In this document: piece after piece, positions 16,523 to 24,905 of the stretch
How the letters are laid out: every line of letters starts with the position of its first letter
Numbering within the stretch: position 1 is the first letter of the stretch
NCBI GenBank assembly: GCA_934394435.1
Contig: CAKRRN010000001.1
Span: forward strand, 186,001-250,000
Source: an uncultured Bacteroidaceae bacterium
GTDB taxonomy: Bacteria > Bacteroidota > Bacteroidia > Bacteroidales > Bacteroidaceae
Reading direction: 5' to 3'
Length of the DNA: 64,000 nt
The notes under the pieces: model-generated
Seen by the model: only the letters and a program-made list of their open reading frames with translations
The model's database searches: none
Told to the model about the DNA's origin: nothing
Translations under genes and position numbers: made by a program

Positions 16523-18325
16523 ATGCAGAATATCAGAAACATTGCCATTATTGCCCATGTGGACCATGGCAAGACCACTCTAGTGGACAAAATGCTGTTG
16601 GCAGGAAATTTGTTCCGAGAGAACCAGCAGACGGACGATTTGATGTTGGATAACAACGAACTGGAGCGGGAGCGTGGTATTACTATCCTAAGTAAGAATG
16701 TCTCTATCAATTATAAAGGAACAAAAATCAATATCATTGATACACCGGGTCATAGTGATTTTGGCGGAGAGGTGGAGCGAGTGCTCAATATGGCAGACGG
16801 ATGTATCCTGCTGGTTGATGCTTTTGAAGGTCCGATGCCCCAAACACGTTTTGTGCTTCAGAAAGCTCTGCAGATAGGTCTCAAACCCATAGTAGTGGTT
16901 AACAAGGTAGATAAGCCTAACTGTCGACCTGAGGAAGTGTATGAAATGGTTTTTGATCTTATGTGCGACCTCAATGCCACAGAAGAGCAGTTGGATTTTC
17001 CGGTTGTTTATGGTTCAGCCAAGAATGGTTGGATGAGTGAGGACTGGCAGAAGCCTACTGACAATATCTATTACTTGCTGGATAGCATTGTGGCTAATAT
17101 ACCAGCGCCAGAACAGTTGGAGGGAACTCCGCAAATGCTGATAACGAGTCTGGACTATTCTAATTATACAGGACGTATTGCCGTGGGGCGTGTGCACAGA
17201 GGGACTCTACGCGAAGGGATGAATATCACTGTGGCTCACCGTGACGGTAGCATGGAAAAGACACGTATCAAGGAACTACATACGTTTACGGGTATGGGGC
17301 GTCAGCGCATTCAGGAGGTGTCTTCTGGTGATATCTGTGCCATTGTCGGTTTGGAACATTTCGAAATAGGCGACACCATTTGTGATGCCGAGAATCCAGA
17401 ACCATTGCCTACTATCAATATAGATGAGCCAACGATGAGTATGCTCTTTACTATCAATGATAGTCCGTTCTTTGGTAAGGAGGGTAAGTATTGCACTAGT
17501 CGTCATATTGGTGAACGCCTTGAAAAGGAACTTGAAAAGAATCTTGCCTTGCGTGTTAAATTAGTGGAGGGGTATACAGACCGTTGGATTGTAAGCGGAC
17601 GCGGTGTGTTGCATCTCTCAGTCCTCATAGAAACCATGCGTCGTGAGGGTTATGAACTACAGGTAGGCCAGCCACAGGTAATCTATAAAGAAATAGATGG
17701 ACAAAAGTGCGAACCAATAGAAGAACTTACCATCAATGTGCCTGAGGAATTCTCAAGTCGTATGATAGATATGGTTACTCGCCGTAAGGGAGAGTTGGTT
17801 AGCATGGAGTCGCAGGGCGATAGAGTGAATATAGAGTTCATGATTCCAAGCCGTGGTATTATCGGACTGCGTACAAATGTGCTTACTGCCAGTCAGGGCG
17901 AGGCTATCATGGCACATCGCTTTCAGGAATATCAACCTTACAAGGGCGAAATAACTCGTCGTACAAATGGTTCAATGATAGCTTTGGAGACAGGAAACGC
18001 TTATGCTTATGCTATTGATCATTTACAAGATCGGGGACGTTTCTTTATCGAACCACAGGAACAGGTGTATGCAGGACAGGTAGTGGGCGAGCATGTGCAT
18101 GAGAATGATTTGGTCATAAATGTGTGCAAGGCTAAACAGTTGACGAATGTACGTGCGAGCGGTACTGATGAAAAGGCACATATTATTCCAGCTACGATAT
18201 TCTCGCTGGAAGAAGCTCTGGAATATATCAAAGGTGATGAGTATGTGGAGGTAACTCCAAAGAGTATGCGTATGCGTAAGATTATACTCGATCATTTGGA
18301 GCGTAAACGCGCCAATAAAGATTAG
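16523..18325 (+). CDS. typA: Ribosome-associated translational GTPase TypA/BipA
   Basis: 600 residues, normal for TypA/BipA. G-domain motifs are G1 AHVDHGKTT (11-19), G2 RERGITIL (49-56), G3 DTPGH (73-77) and G4 NKVD (127-130). Domain II, the EF-G-like domains III and V, and the BipA-specific C-terminal domain follow (GSMIALETGNAYAYAI, then NVCKAKQLTNVRASG). It binds the 70S ribosome at the EF-G site and assists 50S assembly and stress or low-temperature growth. The frame begins earlier at 16475, but the -7 box at 16490 and the conserved MQNIRNIAIIAH start favour 16523. A long terminator hairpin follows. Confidence 0.96.
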   Translation: MQNIRNIAIIAHVDHGKTTLVDKMLLAGNLFRENQQTDDLMLDNNELERERGITILSKNVSINYKGTKINIIDTPGHSDFGGEVERVLNMADGCILLVDAFEGPMPQTRFVLQKALQIGLKPIVVVNKVDKPNCRPEEVYEMVFDLMCDLNATEEQLDFPVVYGSAKNGWMSEDWQKPTDNIYYLLDSIVANIPAPEQLEGTPQMLITSLDYSNYTGRIAVGRVHRGTLREGMNITVAHRDGSMEKTRIKELHTFTGMGRQRIQEVSSGDICAIVGLEHFEIGDTICDAENPEPLPTINIDEPTMSMLFTINDSPFFGKEGKYCTSRHIGERLEKELEKNLALRVKLVEGYTDRWIVSGRGVLHLSVLIETMRREGYELQVGQPQVIYKEIDGQKCEPIEELTINVPEEFSSRMIDMVTRRKGELVSMESQGDRVNIEFMIPSRGIIGLRTNVLTASQGEAIMAHRFQEYQPYKGEITRRTNGSMIALETGNAYAYAIDHLQDRGRFFIEPQEQVYAGQVVGEHVHENDLVINVCKAKQLTNVRASGTDEKAHIIPATIFSLEEALEYIKGDEYVEVTPKSMRMRKIILDHLERKRANKD

Positions 18326-18379
18326 TAAATGACCAACTATCCCCTATAATTAGAGGAGAGTTTATTTCCGCAAGTAAAG

Positions 18380-18430
18380 CAGGTGTCTGCTACCGTGGAT
18401 ACCAAAAGTCACGGAGCGATACCTGTTTTT
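18380..18430 (+). terminator. Terminator of typA
   Basis: Outer stem CAGGTGTC/GATACCTG (one G.U) and inner stem CCGTG/CACGG, followed by TTTTTG. Confidence 0.8.
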
Positions 18431-18472
18431 GTTCTATTAAGATTATTTGTTGTTTAACCTAAAACTTATAAA

Positions 18473-20371
18473 ATGAGACGAATCGCATGTATGCTGTTTG
18501 CGGGGCTGGTGGCTCTGGGTGGCAATGCACAGTCAACAACCACATGGGTAGCAACTGATGCCCTTGGACGCACGATGCCCACTGCTCAGGAGGCTCCTCT
18601 GAAGCGTGATGGAAAACCTCGTACGGTGGGTATCTTTTATATTACGTGGCACACACCAGGACTTCATAATGGTGCGGAATACAAATGTGATGTCACAAAG
18701 GTACTTGACGAAGATCCTAATGCACGTAATGAATGGGACAATAAGGCTTGGACTGGACCTTCTTATCATTGGGGCGAGCCTGAGTATGGCTATTTCCTAA
18801 GCCAAGATAAATATGTAATCCGTCATGATTTGTCCATGTTGGCAGACGCAGGGGTCGATGTGCTTATCATGGATGTCACAAACGCAGTGTGCTATTGGGA
18901 TGAGTGGGAAACACTTTTCTCAACAATGCAGGAGATGAGGCGTGAGGGTAACCGCGTACCTAAGTTCTGCTTTTGGGCTTTCAATGGCAATGTCATAACG
19001 GTGGTGCAGAGTCTTTATGATCGTTATTACAAAAATCCGCGTTATCAGGATTGTTGGTTCTATTGGGATGGTAAACCACTTTTGCTCTATAATGCAACCC
19101 CCTCTGTGGATGCGAATCCTAATGGTGGCGAAAAGAATTTGGCAGATTATAGCGATGAGGTGAAGCAATTCTTTACTCTAAGAAATATGTGGTGGGGCTA
19201 CTACGAATGGGCAGGTCACCGGTATGTGGGGCAAGAAGATAGCTGGAGTTTTGGCTATGATTTGCATGAAAAGAATGTGAAGGGACTTAGTCCAGAACAA
19301 TTGTGCTCACGACATCAGGGTCGTATGGAGGAGATGGCGGTAACACCAGCGCAACATCCCATCAGCATTGTTGGTAAGAGCTGGCGACGGGAAACAGGAG
19401 AGCCAAAACTTGATGATCATGATATGCCTTCTTCTGCTTATTGTCCAGAATTAGATAGCGTGGTGGAGACCCCAACGCAGTATGGCATTTATTTCCAAGA
19501 CCGATGGAATGAAGCATTGCAAGTAGATCCTGAATTTATATACTTGAATGATTGGAACGAATGGACTGCTGGTAAGTATCGGAGCGGAAAGGATCCTTCT
19601 GGTCAGGCTGACGGACCTACTACCTTCTTGGGACGAAAGAATCCCTTTTACTTCGTTGATCAGTACAATGCGGAGTTTAATAGAACTATTGCTCCTATGA
19701 AGGGAGGCTGGACAGATAACTATTACATGCAGATGGCTGAGAATATTCGACGTTACAAGGGAACGGACTCTATACCTGTGTTTAGGGGGCTACACACGGT
19801 AATGGTGGATGGTAGTTTGCAAGACTGGCCTTTGCTAACAGAGGATTTTGCTGATACGAGAGGGGATGTGGTTCATCGTGATCACGATGGGTATGGAAAT
19901 CTGCACTACACGGATCAAACAGGTCGAAATGATATCGTGCGCTCCCATGTGGCGGTAGATAAAAAGAATGTGTATTTTGCAGTGGAGACGGATAAAAATA
20001 TTACAGCCTACACGGGTCCTAACTGGATGCTTTTATTCCTAAATACAGACCAGAAACAGGAAACAGGGTGGCAGGGATACGATTTTGTGATAAATCGCTC
20101 TCCGAAGGATGCATCTACTACTACGCTAATGCGTTATAATGTAGGGAAAGAAGAGTGGGAGTATGTGTGTGATTTGCCATATGCGGTAAAGGGGAATATA
20201 ATGGAGATTTCTATACCAAGAAAGGCGATTGGCAAGAAGGGTAATAACTTCTCGCTTGATTTTAAATGGGCTGATAATACAACGGATATAAATGATATTA
20301 TATCTGTTTGTACATCTGGAGATACAGCTCCGAATAGAAGGTTTGCTTATAGATATATTTGGAAAAAATGA
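18473..20371 (+). CDS. GH71/GH99-like secreted hydrolase with C-terminal CBM9-like domain
   Basis: 632 residues, signal peptide MRRIACMLFAGLVALGGNAQ. The N-terminal two thirds looks like a TIM barrel of the GH71/GH99-like group: VGIFYITWH, then a conserved ADAGVDVLIMDVTNA strand, and LNDWNEWTAG near 359, comparable to the WNEW-type motif of that group. The last 170 residues (MVDGSLQDWPLL..., VYFAVETD, WMLLFLNTD) resemble a CBM9/DOMON-like beta sandwich often attached to secreted glycosidases. It likely cleaves an alpha-linked glycan in the periplasm or at the surface; the exact family and substrate are uncertain. The stop codon overlaps the next ATG by 4 bp (ATGA at 20368), so the two genes are translationally coupled. 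Confidence 0.65.
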   Translation: MRRIACMLFAGLVALGGNAQSTTTWVATDALGRTMPTAQEAPLKRDGKPRTVGIFYITWHTPGLHNGAEYKCDVTKVLDEDPNARNEWDNKAWTGPSYHWGEPEYGYFLSQDKYVIRHDLSMLADAGVDVLIMDVTNAVCYWDEWETLFSTMQEMRREGNRVPKFCFWAFNGNVITVVQSLYDRYYKNPRYQDCWFYWDGKPLLLYNATPSVDANPNGGEKNLADYSDEVKQFFTLRNMWWGYYEWAGHRYVGQEDSWSFGYDLHEKNVKGLSPEQLCSRHQGRMEEMAVTPAQHPISIVGKSWRRETGEPKLDDHDMPSSAYCPELDSVVETPTQYGIYFQDRWNEALQVDPEFIYLNDWNEWTAGKYRSGKDPSGQADGPTTFLGRKNPFYFVDQYNAEFNRTIAPMKGGWTDNYYMQMAENIRRYKGTDSIPVFRGLHTVMVDGSLQDWPLLTEDFADTRGDVVHRDHDGYGNLHYTDQTGRNDIVRSHVAVDKKNVYFAVETDKNITAYTGPNWMLLFLNTDQKQETGWQGYDFVINRSPKDASTTTLMRYNVGKEEWEYVCDLPYAVKGNIMEISIPRKAIGKKGNNFSLDFKWADNTTDINDIISVCTSGDTAPNRRFAYRYIWKK

Positions 20372-22245
20372 AGAAGATTTTTCTTGTAGTATTCTGTATA
20401 ATGTTGGGCTGTTCTGTTATAGCCCAACATTTTCGCTTTGCACAGATAACCGACATTCATCTGAACTCAAAGTTGCCCGAAAGGCGTGTTGATCTGATGG
20501 AGAGCATTGAACGTATCAACCAAACTGATAGTCTGGATTTTGTTCTTATCACAGGGGATATCAGCGATGATGGCGACAAACTCGCTATGGCGGATGCAAA
20601 GAAGTGTTTCGACTTATTACGCGTGCCGTATTATATAATTATGGGTAATCATGAGACCAAGTGGAGTGATTCTGGTTGTATGGCATGGAAAGAGATCTTT
20701 GGTTATGAAAGATTTGAATTTGAACATAAAGGGGTACACTTCTTAGGGTTTAATACGGGACCCCTGATGCGTATGGCTTATGGACATGTCGTGGCACAGG
20801 ATATGAAATGGCTGAAGGATTGTCTGGATAGTTATTCCAAAGAGGAACCTGTCATAATCGTAACTCATTATCCACTTCTGAAAGGAGATGTTGATAACTG
20901 GTTTCAAGTGACAGATTTACTCAGGCATTATAATGTACGTCTATGTATAGGGGGACATTATCATAGTCTTAGAAATTTATCTTATGACGGTATACCAGGG
21001 TTACTTCTGCGTTCCAATATTCGAGAGCAGGATACGGGTACTGGTTTCGGCATTTATGATGTGAACAGAGATAGTATCAGTCTTGTCGTTATGAACTCTA
21101 AGACCGGTGCTGTTCCTTTTGCTACTTATTCTATGCATGGGCCTATTTATGACGTAGATGGAAATAAACTGGATCCTAATGCTGGGGCAAAGGAATATCC
21201 TGACAGTTCGGACAATGTTACTTACAGTCAAGTTAAACGGGTGTGGCTAAACCAGTCTGATGTTAGTATATATAGTACACCTGCTGTGGAGGGCAAGTCT
21301 GTTTTTGTAGGTGATGATGCAGGTTGTATTACTGCTTATCGGTTGAATGATGGTAAGAGATTGTGGGCATATCAAACCGGAGCACGGATAGTGGGCTCAC
21401 CTGCTGCTTATAAGAGAATACTGGTTGTGCCTAGTGCCGATGGGTATATATATGGATTGAAAACAAGCAATGGAAAAGTCTGCTGGAAGCTGAAAACGGA
21501 GGCTCCTGTATTGGGTGCCGTGACAATAAAAGACGGCATTGCTTATGTGGGAGGAAGTGATCATTGTATGCGTGCCATTGAGGGTCGCTCGGGTAACGTA
21601 CTATGGAAATACGCGGATGTGGAAGGATATCTAGAAACAAAGCCTTTGGTAACGGATAAGCATGTAGTATTCGGGGCGTGGGATATGTATCTTTATGCTT
21701 TAAATGTGGCAGACGGGTCGCTACAGTGGAAATGGCGTGGTGTGGAAAGAAATGATATCCATTATAGTCCAGCCGCAGTATGGCCTGTGGAAACAAATGG
21801 ACGCATCTTCATCGCTGATCCAGAACGTGCTCTTACTTGTATTGATTCTCAAACAGGCAAGACTATATGGCGGACGTATCAATCCATGGTTCGTGAGACT
21901 GTTGGGCTGAGTGCAGACGAAGAGCGAGTTTACAGTAAGACTATGCGTGATAGTCTAGTCTGTTATAGTACCAAGGGTGATGCTCCCAAGGAACTTTATG
22001 CAACCAACGTTGGTTTTGGTTATGAAATAGCTCCCAATATGCCGTTAGAATTGGATGGCATAGTTTATTGCAGTACCAAAGAGGGAATGATTTTCGCAAC
22101 AGAAGCCCACACGGGACGTCTGCTGTGGCGTCACCATGTGGGCTGTTCTTTAGTGAATACAGTGGTTCCTCTATCTGGTCACAGAGTATTATTCAGCACT
22201 ACTGGTGGTCAGATTGGTCTTCTCCTTTGGAAGGGTAGCATTTAG
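20368..22245 (+). CDS. Metallophosphoesterase fused to PQQ-type beta-propeller
   Basis: 625 residues. After a signal peptide (to about Q20) comes a calcineurin-like phosphoesterase with ITDIHLN (27-33), TGDISDDGD, MGNHETK, THYPLL and GGHYHS, a complete metal site. From about residue 280 to the end a BamB/PQQ-like beta-propeller follows, with repeated units such as GCITAYRLNDGKRLWAYQTG and MYLYALNVADGSLQWKW. A TTG start is possible at 20359, but the ATG at 20368 overlapping the upstream stop is preferred. The propeller may bind the substrate or a partner. The last 57 bp overlap the end of nhaA on the other strand. Confidence 0.85.
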   Translation: MKKIFLVVFCIMLGCSVIAQHFRFAQITDIHLNSKLPERRVDLMESIERINQTDSLDFVLITGDISDDGDKLAMADAKKCFDLLRVPYYIIMGNHETKWSDSGCMAWKEIFGYERFEFEHKGVHFLGFNTGPLMRMAYGHVVAQDMKWLKDCLDSYSKEEPVIIVTHYPLLKGDVDNWFQVTDLLRHYNVRLCIGGHYHSLRNLSYDGIPGLLLRSNIREQDTGTGFGIYDVNRDSISLVVMNSKTGAVPFATYSMHGPIYDVDGNKLDPNAGAKEYPDSSDNVTYSQVKRVWLNQSDVSIYSTPAVEGKSVFVGDDAGCITAYRLNDGKRLWAYQTGARIVGSPAAYKRILVVPSADGYIYGLKTSNGKVCWKLKTEAPVLGAVTIKDGIAYVGGSDHCMRAIEGRSGNVLWKYADVEGYLETKPLVTDKHVVFGAWDMYLYALNVADGSLQWKWRGVERNDIHYSPAAVWPVETNGRIFIADPERALTCIDSQTGKTIWRTYQSMVRETVGLSADEERVYSKTMRDSLVCYSTKGDAPKELYATNVGFGYEIAPNMPLELDGIVYCSTKEGMIFATEAHTGRLLWRHHVGCSLVNTVVPLSGHRVLFSTTGGQIGLLLWKGSI

Positions 22246-23565
22246 CATAAGGCTACCCACCAAAGCAGAAGCAATGGTTCCCATCAGAATACCTAATTTT
22301 GCATCGTTGAGCAAATCAATATGTTCTGCAGGATAGCTGAGTCCAGCCATGAACATGCTCACGGTAAATCCAATGCCACATATCATACAGACGCTTGCGA
22401 AGGATGCCCAAGTGGCTCCTTCGGGCTTCTGGATGATGTGTAGTTTTATGAAAATCCATGTTGCGCTAAACACACCTGTAAATTTCCCTATTAAAAGACC
22501 CAAGAAAACAGCTAAGCCGACACCGCTAAAGAGGTTGTCAAGGCTCATTCCTGCAAGGTTGACACCCGCATTTGCAAATGCAAACAGGGGGATTACAAAG
22601 AAGTTTATGGGTGTCTTGAGAGCGTCTTCAAGATCTTGCAAGGGACTGATTAGGTGATCGCTGGCACTTTCTACACTCTTCAGCATGTGTATTTCCTCGT
22701 CGGTCAGAACCACAGGCTTGTTACGGTCTGCAACGGTGGTTTCTGTAATGGGGAATTGGTTGAGATTTGTACGGATGCGGTTGATGTAATATTTGGTACC
22801 GTTGGGCAGATTTGCTGGAATGCAGAATGCTAGCACTACACCTGCTATTGTGGAGTGGATGCCACTGTTCAGCATACAGTACCACAGAACAATACCCACT
22901 GTGATGTAAAGTGATTTGCTGCGTGCCTGTTTCCAGTTGCATAGCGCAAGGAATGCTACACATAGAGCTGCACCACCCAAGAAATTCCAGTTGAGATTGT
23001 CTGTATAACGAATAGCGATGACGATGATTCCACCTAAGTCATCTGCTACAGCTAATGCTGCCAGGAAAATCTTAAGGCTCGTAGGACATCGTTTACTGAA
23101 AATACTTAATACACCTAGTGAGAAGGCTATGTCTGTTGCCATAGGTATTGCCATACCACGTTCCATGATTGGATCTTTAGGGCATGCTAGATAAAACACA
23201 ATGACAGGTACCAGCATGCCACCACATGCCCCAATGATAGGTGCAAGAGCTTTTTTTACGGATGATAATTCACCGCACAAAATTTCTCGTTTAATCTCCA
23301 AACCCACACTTAGGAAAAATATGGCCATGAGGAAATCGCTAATAAAATCACCTAAGGACATGGCGTGTCCACCGTGACTGAAGAGATTGAAACTGCCTAC
23401 GCTCAAACTTACAGGCATTTCCCATATTGAGCGATAGGTGTCTCCCCAAGGGCAGTTGGCCACGATGAGAGCCGCTATCGTGGCTATCACTAGTAGCATG
23501 CTACTGTTAACGTATTTCTTCAACATACTCAAAAATGCATAGTTCTTAATTGCTTTGTCTTCCAT
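22189..23565 (-). CDS. nhaA: Na+/H+ antiporter NhaA
   Basis: 458 residues of polytopic inner-membrane protein. It shows GLEIKREI (88-95), ATDIAFSLG with D145, and the ion-binding pair D175-D176 in ALAVADDLGG, the core of the NhaA transport site. It exchanges internal sodium for protons for pH and salt homeostasis. It is longer than E. coli NhaA because of a hydrophilic insert near residues 260-310 (NRIRTNLNQFPITETTVADR and after), seen in other Bacteroidetes NhaA proteins. It has its own candidate promoter overlapping the upstream terminator. The 3' end runs 57 bp into the convergent phosphoesterase gene. Confidence 0.94.
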   Translation of the reverse strand: MEDKAIKNYAFLSMLKKYVNSSMLLVIATIAALIVANCPWGDTYRSIWEMPVSLSVGSFNLFSHGGHAMSLGDFISDFLMAIFFLSVGLEIKREILCGELSSVKKALAPIIGACGGMLVPVIVFYLACPKDPIMERGMAIPMATDIAFSLGVLSIFSKRCPTSLKIFLAALAVADDLGGIIVIAIRYTDNLNWNFLGGAALCVAFLALCNWKQARSKSLYITVGIVLWYCMLNSGIHSTIAGVVLAFCIPANLPNGTKYYINRIRTNLNQFPITETTVADRNKPVVLTDEEIHMLKSVESASDHLISPLQDLEDALKTPINFFVIPLFAFANAGVNLAGMSLDNLFSGVGLAVFLGLLIGKFTGVFSATWIFIKLHIIQKPEGATWASFASVCMICGIGFTVSMFMAGLSYPAEHIDLLNDAKLGILMGTIASALVGSLMLNATLPKEKTNLTTSSAE

Positions 23566-23623
23566 TCCTTTTCTTCTCCTATTATTCTTCTAAACATCTT
23601 TATTTCCAAATCTTAATATATAG

Positions 23624-23680
23624 TGAATAAAAAGCCATGCAAAGGTACGTCATTTGTTTGTATGACACGCCTTTGCATGG
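23624..23680 (-). terminator. Terminator of the sugar-kinase-like gene overlapping the nhaA promoter
   Basis: CCATGCAAAGG (23635-23645) is exactly complementary to CCTTTGCATGG (23670-23680), with an inner GTCAT/ATGAC; on the minus strand TTTTTATT follows. The same bases on the minus strand contain TACCTTTG (23640-23647), a -7 box facing nhaA. Confidence 0.75.
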
Positions 23681-23779
23681 TCAGTTTTGTTGTTCGGATT
23701 AGGAAATATTAACCCTTGGACGTTTTCAGAATATACCTCTTTTTCTGGTTTTTTAAATCTTTCCTGTGCTGAATTTTTG

Positions 23780-24883
23780 TTATGCCTCCATTTGTTTGGC
23801 AATGAATTCCTTCATTTCACAATAGTGGTTCTTGACATCAAGGAAAAGATGGAGCTGGTTGTTTGCTCTGTCGAAATTGTGGTCAGGATATTTGCATTTC
23901 CAATACTTATCCCCACTGATATAATCCCATAAGAAGCGAACGCATTGCATGTAAGGGAATAGTGCTGCAGCGTAAGGTAGATTTTCAACTTCTACGGGTA
24001 GGAGAAAGTCCTTGGCACTTTTTAGATATCCTTCTGTGAAAGCTTTGAAAATCTCCATGTTGAATCCAACTTTGTCCATGTCTGGGCAGTCTTCGGCTAC
24101 GAAGTTGGCACCTGTTCTTAGGAAATCTCCATAGTCCGAGAATATGAAATTGGGCATTACTGTATCCAAATCAATAACACAAAGCACGTTGTCTTGATCG
24201 TCAAACATCATGTTGTTTACCTTGGTGTCGCAGTGGCAGACTCGTTTCGGAAGGATTCCTTCGCGTCCCATTTTTTCTGCTTTGCACATTTCTTCTGCGT
24301 TTTCCTCAATGATGGACAGCATTTGCTGTACCCGTGGTTCGCTTGCTCTCCCAGCAGGATTCTCCTTTAATACGTCATGAAGTTGTTGCAGACGAAATTC
24401 CATGTTATGAAAGTCCTTAATTGTCTCGCCTAATTGTACGGGAATATCTGCTAACATCGATTGGAATTGTCCAAAGGCCTCTCCTGCAGCACGGCTACTC
24501 TCGGCATTTACCGCCTGTTTGGTAATTGCGTTGGGAATGAATACCATCAGTCTCCAGTATTTTCCGTTCACCACAGTATAGAGTTTGTTTTCGCCCTTAA
24601 GAGGGATAAAACGCAGTACTCGTCTTTCGATGTCAGGTGTACCTTTCGCTTCTAATTTTTTGCGAATATGTGTAGTTACGGCTTCAATGTTACGCATCAC
24701 CATATCCACGTCTGGGAATACAGCTTCGTTTACTCGCTGCAATACGTAGTTTGGTGCGTCCGCTTCAGCTGTTTTTACCAGGTAAGTGTCGTTGATAAGG
24801 CCTTCGCCCAAAGGTTTTACATCACCTACTGTCCCCTGAATTGCAAACAGGGAAATAATTCTTTTTAGTTCGACTTGTTCCAT
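23780..24883 (-). CDS. APH-fold anomeric sugar kinase-like protein (NahK-like)
   Basis: 367 residues with the aminoglycoside-phosphotransferase kinase fold. The catalytic loop HCDTKVNN (217-224) has D219 and N224; the metal motif IDLDTV (237-242) is followed by DYGDFLR (250-256). This spacing and the IDLDTV sequence resemble N-acetylhexosamine 1-kinase more than resistance enzymes, so phosphorylation of a free sugar at C1 in the cytoplasm is likely. In many Bacteroides genomes this family is mislabelled as mucin desulfatase. It lies 22 bp after the MG2/plug-like gene and downstream of the rml genes, fitting sugar-nucleotide supply. Substrate not proven. Confidence 0.75.
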   Translation of the reverse strand: MEQVELKRIISLFAIQGTVGDVKPLGEGLINDTYLVKTAEADAPNYVLQRVNEAVFPDVDMVMRNIEAVTTHIRKKLEAKGTPDIERRVLRFIPLKGENKLYTVVNGKYWRLMVFIPNAITKQAVNAESSRAAGEAFGQFQSMLADIPVQLGETIKDFHNMEFRLQQLHDVLKENPAGRASEPRVQQMLSIIEENAEEMCKAEKMGREGILPKRVCHCDTKVNNMMFDDQDNVLCVIDLDTVMPNFIFSDYGDFLRTGANFVAEDCPDMDKVGFNMEIFKAFTEGYLKSAKDFLLPVEVENLPYAAALFPYMQCVRFLWDYISGDKYWKCKYPDHNFDRANNQLHLFLDVKNHYCEMKEFIAKQMEA

Positions 24884-24905
24884 TATAAATGTGTGTTGTC
24901 AGTTG

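Noticed and set aside
23780..24883. Aminoglycoside resistance kinase
   Set aside because: The HCDTKVNN and IDLDTV motifs resemble N-acetylhexosamine 1-kinase, and the context is sugar metabolism, not a resistance element.
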